This document shows, piece by piece, positions 18,294-26,312 of a DNA stretch of 64,000 nt. The stretch covers positions 382,121-446,120 of the forward strand of contig NZ_JPYO01000045.1 in assembly GCF_000757485.1 (NCBI RefSeq). The letters run 5' to 3'. A program made the position numbers and the translations under genes. The stretch is from Achromobacter sp. RTa (GTDB taxonomy: Bacteria > Pseudomonadota > Gammaproteobacteria > Burkholderiales > Burkholderiaceae_B). Under the pieces are notes generated by a model. It was not told where the DNA came from, did not search any database, and saw nothing but the letters and a program-made list of their open reading frames with translations. Position 1 is the stretch's first letter. Every line of letters begins with the position of its first letter.

Positions 18294-19070
18294 TCAGAAT
18301 GCGTAGATCACGCCCACGTTGGCGAAAACGTTCGTCTTGCGTTCCGTCAGCGGGCTGTCCCGGGCGTCGCCCACCAGGGTATTGACGCCCAGCGTGGTTA
18401 CGGCGCTCCAGCGCGTATCGATGCGGTGGGCCCAGGTGCCGAAGAGCGCCACGGACTTGAAGCCGGACGAGGGCGAGTACGTTTCCAGTCCCGCGTGGCT
18501 GCGCGCCGCCTGCGACTGCGTCACGCCGAACCAGGTCTGCATGGCGTCGCCGTTGGCCCATTGCGTGCTGGCGCCCAGCGTGACGCGGTTGCTGGTGTCG
18601 CGCCATGCTTCATAGGTGGCGCGCAGCTCCAGCGTGCCGCCGTAGCCGCTGCGCGCCGCTTGCCGGTAGGCCGCCATCACCGAATACGGCCCGGGGGACC
18701 ATTCGATGAAGGCGCCGTAGGTGCCGTGGAAGTCGATGTCGTCCAGGCCCTCGGTCCGGTCGGAATCGTCCGCCTTCCGTCCCAGCGCCATGCCGACGAA
18801 GGCGCCGGCCGTCCAATCGGGGGCCAGATCCGTCTTCAGGCCCATGGCGGGCAGCCCGGCGCGCGGGGAAATGAAGAAATGACCCGAGTCGTAGTTGATC
18901 AGGGGCACGGGCAGGGCCCGGTACTCGCGCGAGCCTTCGTACACCGGCACGGCTCCCACGCCCAACCCGATGAAGTTGGCGCTGCCGCTTTCGGCGCGGG
19001 CATTGCCCGCCAGGGCGGCCAGCAGGGCCGAAGCCACCGCCGGCCCGCTTGCTAAAATCTTTCGCTTCAT
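18294..19070 (-). CDS. MipA/OmpV family outer-membrane protein
   Basis: The 258-residue product has a signal peptide ending near GNARA and then amphipathic beta strands ending in the aromatic C-terminus NVGVIYAF typical of outer-membrane barrels. FIGLGVGAVPVYEGSREYRALPVPLINYDSG is the MipA/OmpV entry motif. MipA was described as a scaffold for murein enzymes; OmpV-type members are porin-like. It is divergent from a two-component system, an arrangement in which the regulator often controls the barrel protein; here that is inference. Confidence 0.87.
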   Translation of the reverse strand: MKRKILASGPAVASALLAALAGNARAESGSANFIGLGVGAVPVYEGSREYRALPVPLINYDSGHFFISPRAGLPAMGLKTDLAPDWTAGAFVGMALGRKADDSDRTEGLDDIDFHGTYGAFIEWSPGPYSVMAAYRQAARSGYGGTLELRATYEAWRDTSNRVTLGASTQWANGDAMQTWFGVTQSQAARSHAGLETYSPSSGFKSVALFGTWAHRIDTRWSAVTTLGVNTLVGDARDSPLTERKTNVFANVGVIYAF

Positions 19071-19207
19071 TCCATTGCTTCCTGTGCGTGTTCGCGGCGG
19101 GCCATCAGCCTCGCCGTCCGAGGTCCGCATTGTCGGCATGGGGTTTTAATAATTTTTTAAAGCGGTGCCGGCATCCTCTGGCCTCGTTTGATTGCCTGGG
19201 AGCGCCC

Positions 19208-19870
19208 TTGCGTGTCCTGTTAGTGGAAGACGACGCCATGCTGGGCGACGCGCTGCATACCGGCCTGGCCCAGTCGGGCGCGGACGTGCATTGGGTGCGC
19301 GACGTCGCGCAGGCGAAGCTGGCCCTGGTCGAGCATGGCTTCAACGCCGTGCTGCTGGACCTGGGGCTGCCCGACGGCAGCGGCCTGGCGGTCCTGAAGC
19401 AGCTGCGCGCGCGCTACGACGCCACGCCGGTACTCATTCTTACCGCGCGCGACCGGCTGAGCGAACGCGTGCAGGGCCTGGACCTGGGCGCCGACGACTA
19501 CATCGTCAAGCCGTTCCAGCTCGATGAACTGCTGGCCCGCCTGCGCGCCGTCGTCCGGCGCAGCAGCAATACGGTCGTGTCGGCGCTGCGCTGCGGCGAC
19601 GTGTCGGTGGAGCCCGCGAGGCGGGCGGTGACCCGCGGCGGCGTGGAAATCAGCCTGAGCGCGCACGAGTACCGCACGCTGCTGGCGCTGATGGAGCGCA
19701 TCGGCCACACCGTCAACCGCGAGCAACTGGAAGCCGCGGTCTATGGCGATAGCGGCGCCATCGAGAGCAATACCGTGGCCGTGTACATCCACCAATTGCG
19801 CCGCAAGCTGGGCGAGGGGCTGATCACGACCGTGCACGGCCTTGGCTACCGCATCGAGGCTGCGCCATGA
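19208..19870 (+). CDS. Two-component response regulator, OmpR/QseB type
   Basis: The 220-residue regulator has a receiver domain with Asp51 as phosphoacceptor (LLDLGLPDGSG), Thr79 and Lys101 (YIVKPF), and a C-terminal winged helix for DNA binding (residues about 125-218). The start is a TTG: it gives MRVLLVEDDA, the exact receiver N-terminus, with GGGAG about eight bases upstream. No ATG fits. Its stop overlaps the kinase start as ATGA, so both proteins come from one transcript. Divergent MipA-like gene is a likely target. Confidence 0.93.
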   Translation: MRVLLVEDDAMLGDALHTGLAQSGADVHWVRDVAQAKLALVEHGFNAVLLDLGLPDGSGLAVLKQLRARYDATPVLILTARDRLSERVQGLDLGADDYIVKPFQLDELLARLRAVVRRSSNTVVSALRCGDVSVEPARRAVTRGGVEISLSAHEYRTLLALMERIGHTVNREQLEAAVYGDSGAIESNTVAVYIHQLRRKLGEGLITTVHGLGYRIEAAP

Positions 19871-21225
19871 AAACGCTGCGCAGGCAGCTGACGGTCACGC
19901 TGCTTCTGACCCTGCTGCTGGCCTGGGTGGCCGTGTTCGCGTTCCAGCAGTACGAAACCACGCGCTCGCAGACGGGCGTGCGCGATCAATGGCTGCATGA
20001 CGCCGCCAACCAGATGCTGGCGTCGCTGCCCGTCAGTCTGCTGGGCAACGTGGCGCCCACCGAACGCTTCTCTCCCCCCGTTTCCGGCCATGTGGATGGC
20101 GACAGGATCAGGTTCCACGTGTGGTCGCTGGCAGACAGCCGGCTGCTGATGCGCTCTCCGGAATCGCCGGCCCAGCCCTTGAGCGGCGGCTTCCGGGACG
20201 GCTATGCCGACGTGGCCGCCGACGGGGCCGAATGGCGCGTGTTCGCGCTGACCGACGCCAGCGGGCGCGTGCAGGTGCAGGTGGCCAAGCCCCTGAGCGT
20301 ATGGCGCGCGGAGTCCCTGTACAGCTTCAAGCGCGGGTTGATCATCGTCTCCATTCTCTTCGTGCTGCTGGCGGCGGTGAGTTGCGCGGTAGTGGGCCGG
20401 GCCTTCCGCAAGGTGGACCGCGCGGGAGTGGCCATTTCCCGCCGGGGGCCCTTCGACCTGGCGCCGCTGCCCTCGGCCGGCATGCCGGGCGAATTGCGCC
20501 CGTTCATCCAGTCGATCAATCAGCTGCTGCTGCGCGTGAAGGGCGGCATGGACCGCGAGCGCCGCTTCCTGGAAGACGCGGCGCACGAGCTGCGCACGCC
20601 CCTGGCCGCGCTGAGCGCGCATGCGGAGCTGGTGGCGCGCAGCGCCGGCAGCAACGAGGCCGCCGCAGCCATTGAGAAGCTGCGCCTGGTCGCGCAGCGC
20701 ACGTCGCGCCTTTCGGAACAACTGCTGGACCAGGCCCGCACGGACGCCTTGAACGAAAGCGCGGACGCGCCGGTGGCGATCGAACTGGACGCGCTCCTCG
20801 TGATGCTGGTGCGGGACCGGGAAATGGACGCCACCCGCAAGCGGCAGCGCATCCAGCTCGACGTTCAGCCCTGCGCGGCCCAGGGGCGGCTCGATGCGAT
20901 GGGCGTGCTGCTGCGCAACCTGCTGGACAATGCGGTCCGCTATACGCCGGAGGGCGGCCAGATCGCGGTGTCCTGCGGGCCGCTGCCCGGCGGCGGCGCA
21001 TTCGTGTGCGTGGCCGACGACGGCCCGGGCATTGCGCCGGCGGAGCGCGAGCGCGTGTTCGACCGCTTCTACCGGCCCGCGGGCAGCGCTGGCGGGGGCA
21101 GCGGCATCGGCTTGTCGCTGGTGGCGCAGATCGCCGGCCAGCACGGCGCCGACGTGACCCTGGGGCCGGGCCTGCGCGGGGCGGGCGTGGCGCTGTCGGT
21201 GGCTTTCCCGCCGGCGGGCGCCTGA
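19867..21225 (+). CDS. Sensor histidine kinase, QseC-like
   Basis: The 452-residue inner-membrane kinase has membrane segments near residues 8-26 and 157-177 enclosing a periplasmic sensor of about 130 residues. The cytoplasmic part carries the H-box with His240 (EDAAHELRTPLAAL), the N-box LLRNLLDNAVRYTPEGG, the G1 motif DDGPGIAP and G2 motif GGGSGIGLSL. It should autophosphorylate and pass phosphate to Asp51 of the partner encoded just before it. The sensed signal is unknown; the periplasmic domain has no motif I recognise. Confidence 0.93.
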   Translation: MKTLRRQLTVTLLLTLLLAWVAVFAFQQYETTRSQTGVRDQWLHDAANQMLASLPVSLLGNVAPTERFSPPVSGHVDGDRIRFHVWSLADSRLLMRSPESPAQPLSGGFRDGYADVAADGAEWRVFALTDASGRVQVQVAKPLSVWRAESLYSFKRGLIIVSILFVLLAAVSCAVVGRAFRKVDRAGVAISRRGPFDLAPLPSAGMPGELRPFIQSINQLLLRVKGGMDRERRFLEDAAHELRTPLAALSAHAELVARSAGSNEAAAAIEKLRLVAQRTSRLSEQLLDQARTDALNESADAPVAIELDALLVMLVRDREMDATRKRQRIQLDVQPCAAQGRLDAMGVLLRNLLDNAVRYTPEGGQIAVSCGPLPGGGAFVCVADDGPGIAPAERERVFDRFYRPAGSAGGGSGIGLSLVAQIAGQHGADVTLGPGLRGAGVALSVAFPPAGA

Positions 21226-21273
21226 TAAAGCCGGCCGCCGCGGCCTCGTTCCTGCGCGCCGCTTGATGGTAGA

Positions 21274-21305
21274 TTAGGGTGAACTGGCCCTAATCCCGGT
21301 CACCC
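21274..21305. promoter_or_regulatory. Nested inverted repeats upstream of the HTH/TPR regulator
   Basis: TTAGGG (21274) pairs with CCCTAA (21288), and overlapping GGGTGA (21277) pairs with TCACCC (21300). The block ends 24 bases before the regulator start. Such nested symmetry suggests a binding site, probably for the regulator itself. Confidence 0.45.
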
Positions 21306-21329
21306 AGGGGGAGCGGCGAAAGTGGCGGT

Positions 21330-22565
21330 ATGCCCATGGATTTCCTGATCGACTCGGCTGCGCGCGCGCTGGCGGCCGGCGATCCCCTGGGCGCGCTGAA
21401 TCACATTGCCCTGCGCGGCGACGCGGCCGCGCTCGCCCTGCGGGGCATCGCCATGGCCCAGCTGGGCGACTTCCGGCGCGCGAAAACGCTGTTGCGCTGC
21501 GCCGCCCGCGGCTTCGATCCGAAAGATGCGCTGTCACGCGCCCGCTGCGTCGTGGCGGAGGCCGAGATCGCGCTCGTGTCGCGCGAGCTGGCCTGGCCCG
21601 AGAAGGCGCTTGAGGCCGCGCGCGCGGCGCTGCAGGCGCACGGGGATCCGGCGAACGCCGCGCACGCCCGGCATCTGCAGGCCCGCCGCCAGCTTCTGAT
21701 CGGCCGCCTCGACGAGGCCGAGCGCGCGTTGGCCGCGCTGGATCCGGCAAGCCTCGCGCCTGCCTCCCGGGCGGTCCACGAACTGATCGCGGCGGGCATC
21801 GCGCTGAGGCGACTGCGCATGCAGCCCGCGCGCGCCGCGTTGGCCCAGGCCGAGCTCGCCGCCGGACACGCCGGCATCCCCGCGCTGATGGCCGAGGTGG
21901 AAAGCGCGTCCCTGGTCCTGTCGACGCCGGCGGCGCGCCTGGTCGCGCGCGGCGAGGAACGCCTGCTGCTGCTGGATGATGTCGAAGCGCTGCTGGCATC
22001 GGACACCCTGGTCGTGGACGCATGCCGCCATGCCGTCCGCGAGGCGGGCGTCACGGTGCCGCTGGCGAGCCGACCGGTGCTGTTCGCGCTGGCCCGCGCG
22101 CTGGCGGAGGCCTGGCCGCACCCGGCGCCCCGCGAGACGCTTATCGCGCAGGCCTTCCGCACGGCATACTTCGACGAAACGCACCGCGCTCGCCTGCGCG
22201 TCGAGATCGGGCGGCTGCGCGCCGCGTTGCGACCGGTGGCCGGCATCGTCGCCGCCCGCAACGGCTTTGCGCTGAAGCCGCGGGAGGGGCGGCAGGCCGC
22301 GGTACTCGCCCGCCCCGTGGACGACGCCGACCGCGAGCATGGCGCGATTCTGGCTTTCCTGGCCGACGGCGAGGCGTGGTCGAGTTCGGCGCTGGCGCTG
22401 GCGCTGAATGCAAGCCAGCGCACGGTGCAGCGAGCGCTCGACGCGCTGGCGGCGGCGGACAAGGTGCAATCCTGCGGGCAGGGGCGCGCGCGGCGCTGGA
22501 TGACACCGCCCATGCCTGGATTCACGACAACCTTGTTACTCCCGGCGGGGCTGGCGGGCCGCTAG
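21330..22565 (+). CDS. Helix-turn-helix regulator with helical-repeat N-terminus
   Basis: This 411-residue Ala/Leu/Arg-rich protein has an N-terminal helical repeat array (TPR-like, about 1-200) and a C-terminal part with two helix-turn-helix-like stretches. The first contains TLIAQAFRTAYFDETHRARLRVEIGRLRAAL (winged-helix type, about 270-310), and the second WSSSALALALNASQRTVQRALDALAAADKVQS (about 350-385). It is followed 29 bases later by a beta-propeller gene, its probable target or partner. I recognise the architecture as a transcription factor but not the ligand. Confidence 0.7.
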   Translation: MPMDFLIDSAARALAAGDPLGALNHIALRGDAAALALRGIAMAQLGDFRRAKTLLRCAARGFDPKDALSRARCVVAEAEIALVSRELAWPEKALEAARAALQAHGDPANAAHARHLQARRQLLIGRLDEAERALAALDPASLAPASRAVHELIAAGIALRRLRMQPARAALAQAELAAGHAGIPALMAEVESASLVLSTPAARLVARGEERLLLLDDVEALLASDTLVVDACRHAVREAGVTVPLASRPVLFALARALAEAWPHPAPRETLIAQAFRTAYFDETHRARLRVEIGRLRAALRPVAGIVAARNGFALKPREGRQAAVLARPVDDADREHGAILAFLADGEAWSSSALALALNASQRTVQRALDALAAADKVQSCGQGRARRWMTPPMPGFTTTLLLPAGLAGR

Positions 22566-22594
22566 CATGGTGATACCCATACGAGGACACCGAC

Positions 22595-23281
22595 ATGAAA
22601 CGCTCTCAAGCTCAAATCATCCGTGAATATGGCCCCTTTCCCGGCGTGCAAGCCGTGCATGGCGTGACCTACGACGGCCGCCAGGTGTGGTTCGCCGCAG
22701 GAGAGAAATTGCTGGCGCTGGACCCGGAAACCGGCGCTACGCCGCGCGAGATCGCGGTGGCCGCCAGCGCCGGCACGGCGTTCGACGGCAAGCATCTCTA
22801 CCAGATCGCCGACGGGCGCATCCAGAAGATCGATCCCGGCAGCGGCCGGGTGCTGTCCACCATTCCCGCGCCGGGCGCGGGCGAGGACTCGGGCCTGGCC
22901 TGGGCGGAAGGCAGCCTGTGGGTGGGCGTGTATCCGCAGCGCAAGATCCACCAGGTGGATCCCGAAAGCGGCCGCGTGCTGCGCACGCTTGCGTCGGACC
23001 GCTACGTCACGGGCGTGACGTGGGTGGACGGCGAGCTCTGGCACGGCACCTGGGAAAACGGCGCAAGCGAGCTGCGCCAGCTGGATGAACGGACCGGTGA
23101 AGTGCTGCAAAGCATGGAGATGCCCGCGGGCGCCGGCGTATCCGGGTTGGAGTCGGACGGCGCCGCCTGCTTTTTCTGCGGCGGCGGCGAAAGCGGGAAG
23201 GTCAGGGCGGTGCGGCGTCCGGCCCAAGAGGCCGGCGATGCGCCCGCAGGCAAGATGCCGGCGGAATCGTCCGCAGGGTAG
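22595..23281 (+). CDS. Beta-propeller protein (glutamine cyclotransferase/YncE-like repeats)
   Basis: A 228-residue protein without signal peptide, built of repeated blades such as VWFAAGEKLLALDPETGATP, KHLYQIADGRIQKIDPGSGRVLSTI, SLWVGVYPQRKIHQVDPESGRVLRTL and ELRQLDERTGEVLQSM. The blade pattern resembles Vgb, YncE and glutamine cyclotransferase propellers. No catalytic residues can be assigned. A CFFCGGGESGKVRAVRRP segment closes the propeller and the tail is low complexity. It probably forms an operon with the preceding regulator. Confidence 0.7.
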   Translation: MKRSQAQIIREYGPFPGVQAVHGVTYDGRQVWFAAGEKLLALDPETGATPREIAVAASAGTAFDGKHLYQIADGRIQKIDPGSGRVLSTIPAPGAGEDSGLAWAEGSLWVGVYPQRKIHQVDPESGRVLRTLASDRYVTGVTWVDGELWHGTWENGASELRQLDERTGEVLQSMEMPAGAGVSGLESDGAACFFCGGGESGKVRAVRRPAQEAGDAPAGKMPAESSAG

Positions 23282-23292
23282 GCGCAGGATGC

Positions 23293-23315
23293 GCCGGCGC
23301 CTTGCGGGCGCCGGC
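23293..23315. terminator. Hairpin between convergent genes
   Basis: GCCGGCGCC and GGCGCCGGC form a nine-base stem with a five-base loop, between the stops of the propeller gene and the convergent membrane-protein gene. No U-tract is present on either side; it may act on both strands. Confidence 0.5.
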
Positions 23316-23319
23316 ATGC

Positions 23320-24057
23320 TTACCAGCGGATCGTATAGGGCCGGTCTCCCAGGCCCCACACGCCGTCTTTCCGTTCCAGCATGATGTGGCGGGTTTGCCA
23401 CTCGTCCGGCTCATGCTGCGAGGGAAACCCGGATATATGGGGATAAAAAACGGGGTCCGCCGCCCAGTCCGCGGTGGCGCGGTCCAGCCGCCATTCGAAC
23501 TTCACTGCCGAGACCGCATTGGGATTGTCGTCGAACGGATTCTTGCCCGGCTTTGAATAGTTGAGGATCTTGCCGACCTGCAGGCCGGGGGCGCAGAACT
23601 TCGCCGTATAGAGCAGCTTGGACCCCATGAGGGCCTCGCCGTCCGTGTAGTACGCGCGGCCTTTTTCGGTGAGCTCCATGCGGCTGGTGGCGTCCTCGGG
23701 CTTCTCGTCCGGTTGCGGAGGCGAGCCGTCGCCGCTGGCGCTGACGCGCTTGACCGTGATGAGCTGGTGCTTGACCAAGCCTTGCACGATCTTGTCCTGC
23801 TCTTCAAGGAATGCCGTATAGACATCGGTGGGCAGGGGCCGCACGCCCACGACATTGACGCAGGCGCTGCCCGGCGCATTCGTGGGCGTCGCCATGGCGG
23901 CGACCAGGATCTTGTGTATCTTGCCTTCGGTCAGGCCCGGACCCAGCGGAGATTCCTTCCAGGCATAAAACCCCGCGGCCGCGGCGACGGCCAGGCCCAA
24001 TGCCCAGGCCTTGCGCGGAATCCGGCGGCGGTTGGCCTTGCGCTGCGCTTGATTCAT
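23320..24057 (-). CDS. Membrane-anchored protein of unknown function
   Basis: The 245-residue protein has a short basic N-terminus (MNQAQRKANRRRIPRKAW), one hydrophobic segment (ALGLAVAAAAGFYAW) and a large exported domain. I recognise no family. Conserved-looking features are two or three cysteines (GSACVNVVG, AKFCAPG), a KILVAAMATP stretch and an acidic linker SASGDGSPPQPDEKPEDATS. GGAAGGGA directly precedes the chosen start. It stands alone, converging on the beta-propeller gene and diverging from the TRAP operon. Confidence 0.65.
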   Translation of the reverse strand: MNQAQRKANRRRIPRKAWALGLAVAAAAGFYAWKESPLGPGLTEGKIHKILVAAMATPTNAPGSACVNVVGVRPLPTDVYTAFLEEQDKIVQGLVKHQLITVKRVSASGDGSPPQPDEKPEDATSRMELTEKGRAYYTDGEALMGSKLLYTAKFCAPGLQVGKILNYSKPGKNPFDDNPNAVSAVKFEWRLDRATADWAADPVFYPHISGFPSQHEPDEWQTRHIMLERKDGVWGLGDRPYTIRW

Positions 24058-24147
24058 TCCCTTCCTTGCCGATTGAGGTCCCGGGATAGTAACGCCACGC
24101 GCGGGAAGGTAGCGCGAAAGCACTAGTGCCCGCGTCTAGGGTAAGTC

Positions 24148-24170
24148 CTGACATAAAGCTGATTGTCAGC
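24148..24170. promoter_or_regulatory. Overlapping inverted repeats upstream of the TRAP operon
   Basis: CTGACA (24148) pairs with TGTCAG (24164), and GCTGA (24158) pairs with TCAGC (24166) around TTG. The block lies about 150 bases before the binding-protein start, in the AT-richer divergent region. A regulator site is plausible, but no regulator gene is adjacent. Confidence 0.35.
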
Positions 24171-24319
24171 GATTAGTCAGAAAGGTTTAATCAGCACACA
24201 GATTTCGCATCATCCGCAGCCCGGTCCCGGGAACGCGCAGCAGGCGTCGCCATCCCGCGTCCACGCAGGAGAAGTAACTACAAGCTGGTCCATGTAGTCC
24301 TTTCAGGAGACAACAAGCC

Positions 24320-25441
24320 ATGCAACACGTTACGAAGCCCCGTCGTAAGTTCATCTCTGGCGCCGCTGTCGCTGGCGCCGCCGCGCTGGGATTCCCGGCA
24401 GTCACCCGCGCGCAGAATGCCCCGGTTTCCCTGCGTTTCCAAAGTACCTGGCCCGCCAACGACATCTTCCACGAGTTCGCCCGCGATTACGCCCAGAAGG
24501 TCAACGACATGGCCGGAGGCCAGTTGAAGATCGAGGTGCTGCCCGCCGGCGCCGTGGTCAAGGCGTTCGACCTGCTGGATGCCGTGTCCGCGGGCACGCT
24601 GGATGGCGGGCACGGCGTGGTGGCCTACTGGTACGGGAAGAACACGGCGGTGGCCTTGTGGGGGTCCGGCCCGTCCTTCGGCATGGACGCCAACATGCTG
24701 CTGGCCTGGCACGAGTACGGCGGCGGCAAGGAGCTGCTGGTCGAGATCCAGAAAGCCATGGGCGTGAACGTGGTGTCGCTGATGTACGGGCCGATGCCGA
24801 CCCAGCCCTTCGGCTGGTTCAAGCGTCCGGTCACGAAGATGGAAGAGGTCAAGGGCCTCAAGTTCCGCACGGTGGGCCTGGCCATCGACATGTATACGGC
24901 CATGGGCGCGGCGGTCAACGCGCTGCCGGGCGGCGAAATTGTGCCGGCGCTGGACCGCGGGCTGCTGGACGGGGCCGAATTCAACAATGCGTCCTCGGAC
25001 CTGGCGCTGGGTTTCCAGGACGTGTCCAAGATCTGCATGCTGCAGAGCTTCCACCAGAGCGCGGAGCAATTCGAGATCCTGTTCAACAAGGCGAAGTACG
25101 ACGCTTTGCCGGAGCACCTTAAGCACATCCTGAGCTATGCCGCGCAGGCCTCCAGCGCGGATATGTCCTGGAAGGCCGCGAACCGCTATTCGCAGGACTA
25201 CATCAAGCTCCAGAAAGAGCACAACGTCAAGTTCTACAAGACGCCCGACGCGATTCTTCAGCAGCAGCTGAAAATCTGGGACGAGATGATCGCCAAGCGC
25301 TCGGCCGAGAACCCCCTGTTCAAGAAAGTGCTGGAGTCGCAGCGCGCGTTCGCCGAACGGGTGGGGCGTTGGCACGGGGATACTTCGGTCAACTTCCGCA
25401 TGGCCTACAACCATTACTTCTCGCGCAGCAACAAGGCTTGA
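24320..25441 (+). CDS. TRAP transporter substrate-binding protein (DctP family)
   Basis: The 373-residue protein captures an organic acid in the periplasm and delivers it to the DctQ/DctM membrane pair. Its N-terminus KPRRKFISGAAVAGAAALGFP with a cut near TRAQ looks like a twin-arginine signal. The mature part shows the family path: FQSTWPANDIFHEFA, LPAGAVVKAFDLLDAVSAGTLDGG, then KFRTVGLAIDMYTAMGAAVNALPGGEIVPALDRG. The ALPGGEI element resembles 2-oxo-acid and lactate binders (TakP-like). The following AEFNNASSDLALGFQ differs from the usual AEW segment, so the ligand is uncertain. Confidence 0.9.
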   Translation: MQHVTKPRRKFISGAAVAGAAALGFPAVTRAQNAPVSLRFQSTWPANDIFHEFARDYAQKVNDMAGGQLKIEVLPAGAVVKAFDLLDAVSAGTLDGGHGVVAYWYGKNTAVALWGSGPSFGMDANMLLAWHEYGGGKELLVEIQKAMGVNVVSLMYGPMPTQPFGWFKRPVTKMEEVKGLKFRTVGLAIDMYTAMGAAVNALPGGEIVPALDRGLLDGAEFNNASSDLALGFQDVSKICMLQSFHQSAEQFEILFNKAKYDALPEHLKHILSYAAQASSADMSWKAANRYSQDYIKLQKEHNVKFYKTPDAILQQQLKIWDEMIAKRSAENPLFKKVLESQRAFAERVGRWHGDTSVNFRMAYNHYFSRSNKA

Positions 25442-25452
25442 CCCACCCCGTA

Positions 25453-25498
25453 CCCGCTTGCGCGGGCCCCCTCAAGGGGGCGGCACCGACGGACCGGC
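25453..25498 (+). repeat. Intergenic hairpin repeat, copy A
   Basis: A 46-base element with CCCGC...GCGGG and CCCCC...GGGGG stems ending CGGCACCGACGGACCGGC. A second copy lies at 53019-53060 in the opposite orientation. It begins 11 bases after the stop of the TRAP binding-protein gene. In both places the element follows a stop codon in the sense of the upstream gene, as expected of a REP-like 3-prime end element. Confidence 0.75.
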
Positions 25499-25521
25499 AG
25501 AGCCGGATCCGTGGTGCCCTG

Positions 25522-25556
25522 GATTGGGTAGAGCATCTTGATTGGGCGGAGCAATC
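25522..25556 (+). repeat. Short tandem repeat, 18-base period
   Basis: GATTGGGTAGAGCATCTT is followed by GATTGGGCGGAGCAATCC, two units differing at a few positions, in the 247-base gap between the TRAP binding protein and small permease. It may be part of a larger intergenic repeat with the hairpin element upstream. Confidence 0.5.
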
Positions 25557-25688
25557 CTGTTGCGCAGAGAACGTCTGCTTGATGGGCTTCGGGTGTCACG
25601 TGCCTCGAAAGACTGACACACCTGTCTCCCACGCAGCGCGCCGTCCATCGGTGCGCTGCGGCGCCGTGCGCCTTGACCAGGACGTCAG

Positions 25689-26312
25689 ATGATCCGAATC
25701 ATACGTTTCATAGACCGTGTTTCCACCTTTGTCGGGCAGGCCTTTGCCTGGTTGATCGTCATCCTGACCTTGCACGTATGCTGGGAGGTGGCCGCGCGCT
25801 ACCTGTTGAATCAGCCCAGCGCATGGGCGTTCGACCTGCAGATGATGTATTACGGCATCCTCTTCATGATGGCCGGCGCGTACACCCTGGCCAAGAACGG
25901 CCACGTGCGCGGGGACATCCTGTACGGATTCCTGCCGCCGCGCGTCCAGGCGGGCCTGGACCTGACCCTGTACATCGTATTTTTCTTTCCCGGCGTGATA
26001 GCGCTGGTATGGGCGGGCTGGTACTACGCCGGCTATTCCATCGCGATCCGCGAGCATTCCTCGCTGATGGCCGACGGGCCGCCCATCTATCCCTTCAAGG
26101 CCTTCATCCCGATAGCGGGCGCGGTCCTGCTGGTGCAGGGCGTGGCGGAAGTGATGCGCTGCCTGCTGTGCCTGCGGCGCGGCGCCTGGCCTTCGCGCGA
26201 AGAGGACGTCGAGGAAGTGGACGTCGACAAGCTGAAGGAGATGGTGCACGTGAAGGACGAGGACATCGCCCGTCTGGACCGCTACGTCACTACCGGGGAG
26301 CCTCGCAAATGA
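25689..26312 (+). CDS. TRAP transporter small permease (DctQ family)
   Basis: A 207-residue membrane protein with four hydrophobic segments, and the family motif VCWEVAARYLLNQPSAWAFDLQMMYYGI. It joins the large subunit in the inner membrane. The C-terminal 45 residues (REEDVEEVDVDKLKEMVHVKDEDIARLDR) are acidic and helical, longer than common for DctQ. AGGACG lies upstream of the start. The gene overlaps the large subunit at ATGA. A 247-base gap with repeats separates it from the binding-protein gene. Confidence 0.92.
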   Translation: MIRIIRFIDRVSTFVGQAFAWLIVILTLHVCWEVAARYLLNQPSAWAFDLQMMYYGILFMMAGAYTLAKNGHVRGDILYGFLPPRVQAGLDLTLYIVFFFPGVIALVWAGWYYAGYSIAIREHSSLMADGPPIYPFKAFIPIAGAVLLVQGVAEVMRCLLCLRRGAWPSREEDVEEVDVDKLKEMVHVKDEDIARLDRYVTTGEPRK

